Assembly (NCBI GenBank): GCA_027398005.1
Contig: DAHYUM010000009.1
Coordinates: forward strand, 1-34,853
DNA from: a bacterium
Lineage (GTDB): Bacteria; Bacteroidota; Ignavibacteria; Ignavibacteriales; Melioribacteraceae
DNA: 34,853 nt
Direction of reading: 5' to 3'
How positions within the stretch are numbered: the first letter of the stretch is position 1; each line of letters starts with the position of its first letter. Position numbers and translations under genes: made by a program. The notes beneath the pieces were generated by a model. The model was not told where the DNA came from, searched no databases, and saw only the letters and a list, made by a program, of their open reading frames with translations. Shown here piece by piece: positions 32,501-34,853 of the stretch.

Positions 32501-32742
32501 TCAAGGTTGACGAATATAGTGCTTACTTCCAGAATTTTTGAGCAGAGCGATTCGAAAGTCTCAAGGTTCAATCCTGTTACACCCTTTCCCTTGAATGCCG
32601 AAATAATCTCCTTCTTATAGTCCCTAAGTTTTCTGTTAGTAGGAACCACGAGCAGAAGTTCTTTAAGCTCCCCTCTCTCTAAATAAGAGGAAATAATGCT
32701 TTCAATATTAACGGCGCCCCTGTTTTGCTTTGCCAGTATCAT
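29572..32742 (-). CDS. AddB-like helicase-fold/PD-(D/E)XK nuclease protein
   Basis: 'YSISQLETYAKCPFKFFAERVLNI', nuclease core 'GKIDRIEIDDENKFLRVVDYKLSG', C-terminal Cys cluster 'SIVCCYCGLKPICRVSE', UvrD-like N-terminus. Confidence 0.85.
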   Translation of the reverse strand: MILAKQNRGAVNIESIISSYLERGELKELLLVVPTNRKLRDYKKEIISAFKGKGVTGLNLETFESLCSKILEVSTIFVNLEEAPSAVLLSHAVSETELNYFSSYKGEIPNGTLNRIRSVISEYKRNGITPDVLRGEAEKLPHSEKLKALDIASIYENYLLKTISLAAFEAGDVYSALNGLTDEVFEEYFKKVFPDAKEILIKGFDEFTGPEAGIVDRLAKIKSLSLLLQFDYYAGNSGLFAHLDKTYDKFEKRGFVKIKENESGNNSRFKKIIREQLFSEYRGKRINEFKESLFKFDSFTREEEIVNIAKEVKRLILEENAEPYKICVAFNLVQNYSPVLNEVFSVYGIPLNLTDRVYLEYTAPIIAILNLLEILENDYYFKNVIRAFSSNVLAGKGIELKSILKSAIELKIIGGRENWIAMLKNAVDERKKYKNADEQEDSEIKTFTSALESIQAIHSILKPFEGKLTIGEFLEKFELMVYELNIPFHILELSAEKEKEIKAVTTFLETLKEVFNLLAVQCGDAKKFPISFFLDQMRTSASHARFNVKEKSDSAVLVTNLEEIRGLEFDYLFIGGLCDGDLPTRYQPEIFYSGTFQKQEETHLIEERYRFYQSLCAFNKRLYLSAPLNESNRELNESSFLKEFTRLFDVSLLPQSYFASKVYSNEEIQKLIGTVAAKVKDELLIPELEGEEFDKDYFYKASEVQKIRSAGEDSLSPYTGYVDLNNSDIAAPVKELIEEKFGVLKNKQYSISQLETYAKCPFKFFAERVLNIKPEEEPSEEIEAVEMGNLLHSVFYKFFTFLRNNGIKLNDCTEEQFAAAKVKLFEIAENEINEMPFSSPLNFFEKEKILGIKGDKVNSILFKLLMHEKENKDGYQPKFFETPFGFVEKEGSDNSIKDTSSIEMEGVKLKGKIDRIEIDDENKFLRVVDYKLSGKKPTKDELWTGISLQLPVYLAAAEQILFNNYSEKLVPAEMVIYSLKFSEGDFGPDKVNLKSKKDDDEAALTGELIKQARLFIAKYVSEISEGKFNLSQNPKRDSIVCCYCGLKPICRVSESK

Positions 32743-33239
32743 TTTTTACCGAGAAGGTTTTTATACGAAGCCTTAATTTGTTTAGTCAGGTCTAACCCGA
32801 GCAATTCAACAATTTCGTTGAATCTCGTTTCGGCATCCTTCAATCCTTTATCAACCACGGTTTCCAGTTCAAGAAAAGTGCCCAGATTTTTCACCGTATC
32901 CAGATGGACCCGCGTTCCCTTGTAAAGGTACAAAATTCTTTTCTTTTCCACTACAATGTCAATTTTAAACAATTCAGCAAAATATTTCTCGGGATTTTTA
33001 CCTTCGATATTGAGGACTTCATAATCGGACCATCTTTTCTTTCCTTTTTCGTCCCTTAAATATTTTATCAGTTCAAATCTTCCGTTAACACTGCGCAGTT
33101 TAAGCAGTCCGTTTTTAATTTTATAATAGGTATCCTTCTGTTTTAGAATTCCCATATTCTTTGCTTTAATTTTAGAAAGCCTGTCAACAATTTTTCTGTG
33201 CGAAGGCAATTCGATTTTGAGTTCAAGATTTCTTGCCAT
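32739..33239 (-). CDS. CYTH-domain (class IV adenylate cyclase-like) protein
   Basis: 'MARNLELKIEL', 'KDTYYKIKNGLLKLRSVNGRFELIKYLRDE', 'GTFLELETVV'. Confidence 0.87.
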   Translation of the reverse strand: MARNLELKIELPSHRKIVDRLSKIKAKNMGILKQKDTYYKIKNGLLKLRSVNGRFELIKYLRDEKGKKRWSDYEVLNIEGKNPEKYFAELFKIDIVVEKKRILYLYKGTRVHLDTVKNLGTFLELETVVDKGLKDAETRFNEIVELLGLDLTKQIKASYKNLLGKK

Positions 33240-33844
33240 TATTTCTCCTTTCTGAATATCATTAATACTTCATTTCCTTTGCGGGGTTTTATTGATTTAA
33301 TTAAGCGTGAATAATGTTCCAGTTTCAAATATTTAGAAGTCATTGTTACAAATTCCTTTAAGTCAATAGAAAAGGGAGGCCCCCCTTTTCTGCCGTCTAC
33401 GGGAAAAAGGTCGGCTATAAACAATCCCCCCGGTTTAAGAGCCGCGGCAAAATTAAAAACCATCTCCTCCACGCGGGCAGGTTCAACCGCGCAGAGGGTT
33501 ACATATTCGTACAAATAATCGAACCGGGAGGGAAATTCCTCATTAAGGCGGAATAAATCGGTCTGTACCAGGTTTACATTAGCATTTTCCCTTTTGAAAA
33601 GGGAGGAAGAAGCCTCAATTGCATTTGCCGAAAAATCGACAGCGGTAACCTCGAACCCCTGTTTTGAAAGGAAAAGGGAATCGTCCCCTTTGCCGCAGCC
33701 TGCGGCAAGAACCGAGCCGGGGGGAGTTATTAATTTATGTTCAACAGCCTGAACCAAAACGGGATTTGCGTTGTTTAAAGTCCAGGTATCGTTATTTTCG
33801 GTATAGCGGTTATTCCAATATTCCGGAGTAGATAATTCTTTCAT
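33239..33844 (-). CDS. SAM-dependent methyltransferase (thiopurine methyltransferase-like)
   Basis: 'TPEYWNNRYTENNDTW', 'VLAAGCGKGDDSLFLSKQGFEVTAVDFSANAIEAS', 'LKPGGLFIADLFPVDGRKGGPPFSIDLKEF'. Confidence 0.9.
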   Translation of the reverse strand: MKELSTPEYWNNRYTENNDTWTLNNANPVLVQAVEHKLITPPGSVLAAGCGKGDDSLFLSKQGFEVTAVDFSANAIEASSSLFKRENANVNLVQTDLFRLNEEFPSRFDYLYEYVTLCAVEPARVEEMVFNFAAALKPGGLFIADLFPVDGRKGGPPFSIDLKEFVTMTSKYLKLEHYSRLIKSIKPRKGNEVLMIFRKEK

Positions 33845-33927
33845 AATAAATGCGGCTGATTTTTACCGTTGATTTTTACTATATTATAATTAATTTTTCA
33901 ACTGAAAATAAATAAAAAGGTTTGGTA

Positions 33928-34569
33928 ATGAAAAAATTATTTCTCCTGTTTTTAATATTTCCCCTTCTGCCTCTTAATGCCCAGAAAATAGGAAAACTTG
34001 CCCCCGATACAAGCCGTGTTGTTTTTCCCCCAAATGCGTGGGAAGTAAATGTTATGTTCAGCGAGGGAGGTTTTGGGCTGGGGACTTTATTGAGGAAGAA
34101 TTTATCGGATAATCTTTCCGGATTTATTGATTTTTCCATTGGCGAATCGAAGGATGACAGGGAATTTGAATATATTGATTATTACGGCAATGTATATACA
34201 TTCAACAAAAAGAACCGTGTATTCATGTTCCCTCTTAATTTTGGTCTTCAGTACCGCATTTTCAGCGATGCCCTTACAGATAATATGCGTCCCTTTATAA
34301 GCGTGGCACTCGGCCCGTCATTCGCAATGACCGACCCGTACGAAAGAGAGTTTTTTGAGGCCCTTAAATACGCGCAGATGAAAGTGGCTTTTGGAGGATA
34401 TGTGGCACTGGGTGCTAATTTCGGTATGAGCCGCGAAAGTTTATTAGGATTCACAATCAAGTATTCATTTGCCCATTTCTTTGATAAAGGAGTGGAGAAT
34501 ATTTACGACCGCTTTAGAAAAGATATTGGCTCGCTTTCAATTTCACTTGATATTGGATTGCAATACTAA
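33928..34569 (+). CDS. Outer-membrane beta-barrel-like secreted protein
   Basis: Signal peptide; alternating amphipathic strands; terminal aromatic 'LSISLDIGLQY'. ATG at 33928 preferred over the TTG at 33922. Confidence 0.75.
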   Translation: MKKLFLLFLIFPLLPLNAQKIGKLAPDTSRVVFPPNAWEVNVMFSEGGFGLGTLLRKNLSDNLSGFIDFSIGESKDDREFEYIDYYGNVYTFNKKNRVFMFPLNFGLQYRIFSDALTDNMRPFISVALGPSFAMTDPYEREFFEALKYAQMKVAFGGYVALGANFGMSRESLLGFTIKYSFAHFFDKGVENIYDRFRKDIGSLSISLDIGLQY

Positions 34570-34600
34570 TTTATTTTAATGAATATACTGATTCTATTTT

Positions 34601-34851
34601 CCGTCGGCTTAAGCCGACGGCAAGTATAATAAAATTCTAATCAAAATATCTTTAACTTCATGAATTTAACAATTCAAAATATTCTGATGATTTTTGAGGC
34701 ATAATCTACAATTCCCGTTCGCTTAAGCGAACGGCAAGTTTAAACTAAATCCAATTTTATCATTCTTTAGTATTAAGTATTAGGCAAATCCAGAATATTT
34801 AATGTTTTTTTTGCGGCATTATCTTTAATTCCCGTCGGCTTAAGCCGACGG
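34601..34851. repeat. Array of three perfect 20-bp palindromes with about 115-bp spacing and partly conserved AT-rich spacers
   Basis: CCGTCGGCTTAAGCCGACGG at 34601-34620 and 34832-34851; CCGTTCGCTTAAGCGAACGG at 34715-34734; GGCAAGT follows the first two. Confidence 0.9.
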
Positions 34852-34853
34852 CT

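Noticed and set aside
34601-34853. Possible CRISPR array at right edge
   Set aside because: Conserved unit is a 20-bp perfect palindrome with arm variation, spacers are about 95 bp and mutually similar, and no cas genes are in the window.

Overview
The window is a gene-dense, low-GC bacterial chromosomal segment. Protein features, notably 'NYPNPFNPSTKI...' type C-terminal secretion tails, suggest an Ignavibacteriota/Bacteroidota-Chlorobi-group host (inference). Most of it is housekeeping: secA, glnB (P-II), glnE, ftsH, hpt, tilS, greA, an AddB-like PD-(D/E)XK nuclease, a CYTH protein, a SAM methyltransferase, an SMR/SugE exporter, a SpoU RNA methylase, an EamA transporter and a small cytochrome c. 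The accessory left part holds a standalone Cache protein, two large proteins with T9SS-type sorting tails (one an HExxH metallopeptidase-like/CBM9/LamG fusion), a membrane-tethered TPR-AraC regulator and an ABC-membrane-domain gene broken by one in-frame TGA. It also holds a coupled gene pair resembling the TIGR03545/TIGR03546 uncharacterised families. The most interesting non-coding signal is at the right edge: three perfect 20-bp palindromes about 115 bp apart, the middle one with compensatory changes in both arms. A second, different palindromic repeat pair lies near the left edge. No CRISPR array, tRNA, rRNA or complete mobile element was seen. No clearly new multi-gene system is proven; the TIGR03545/46-like pair and the palindrome array are the best leads.
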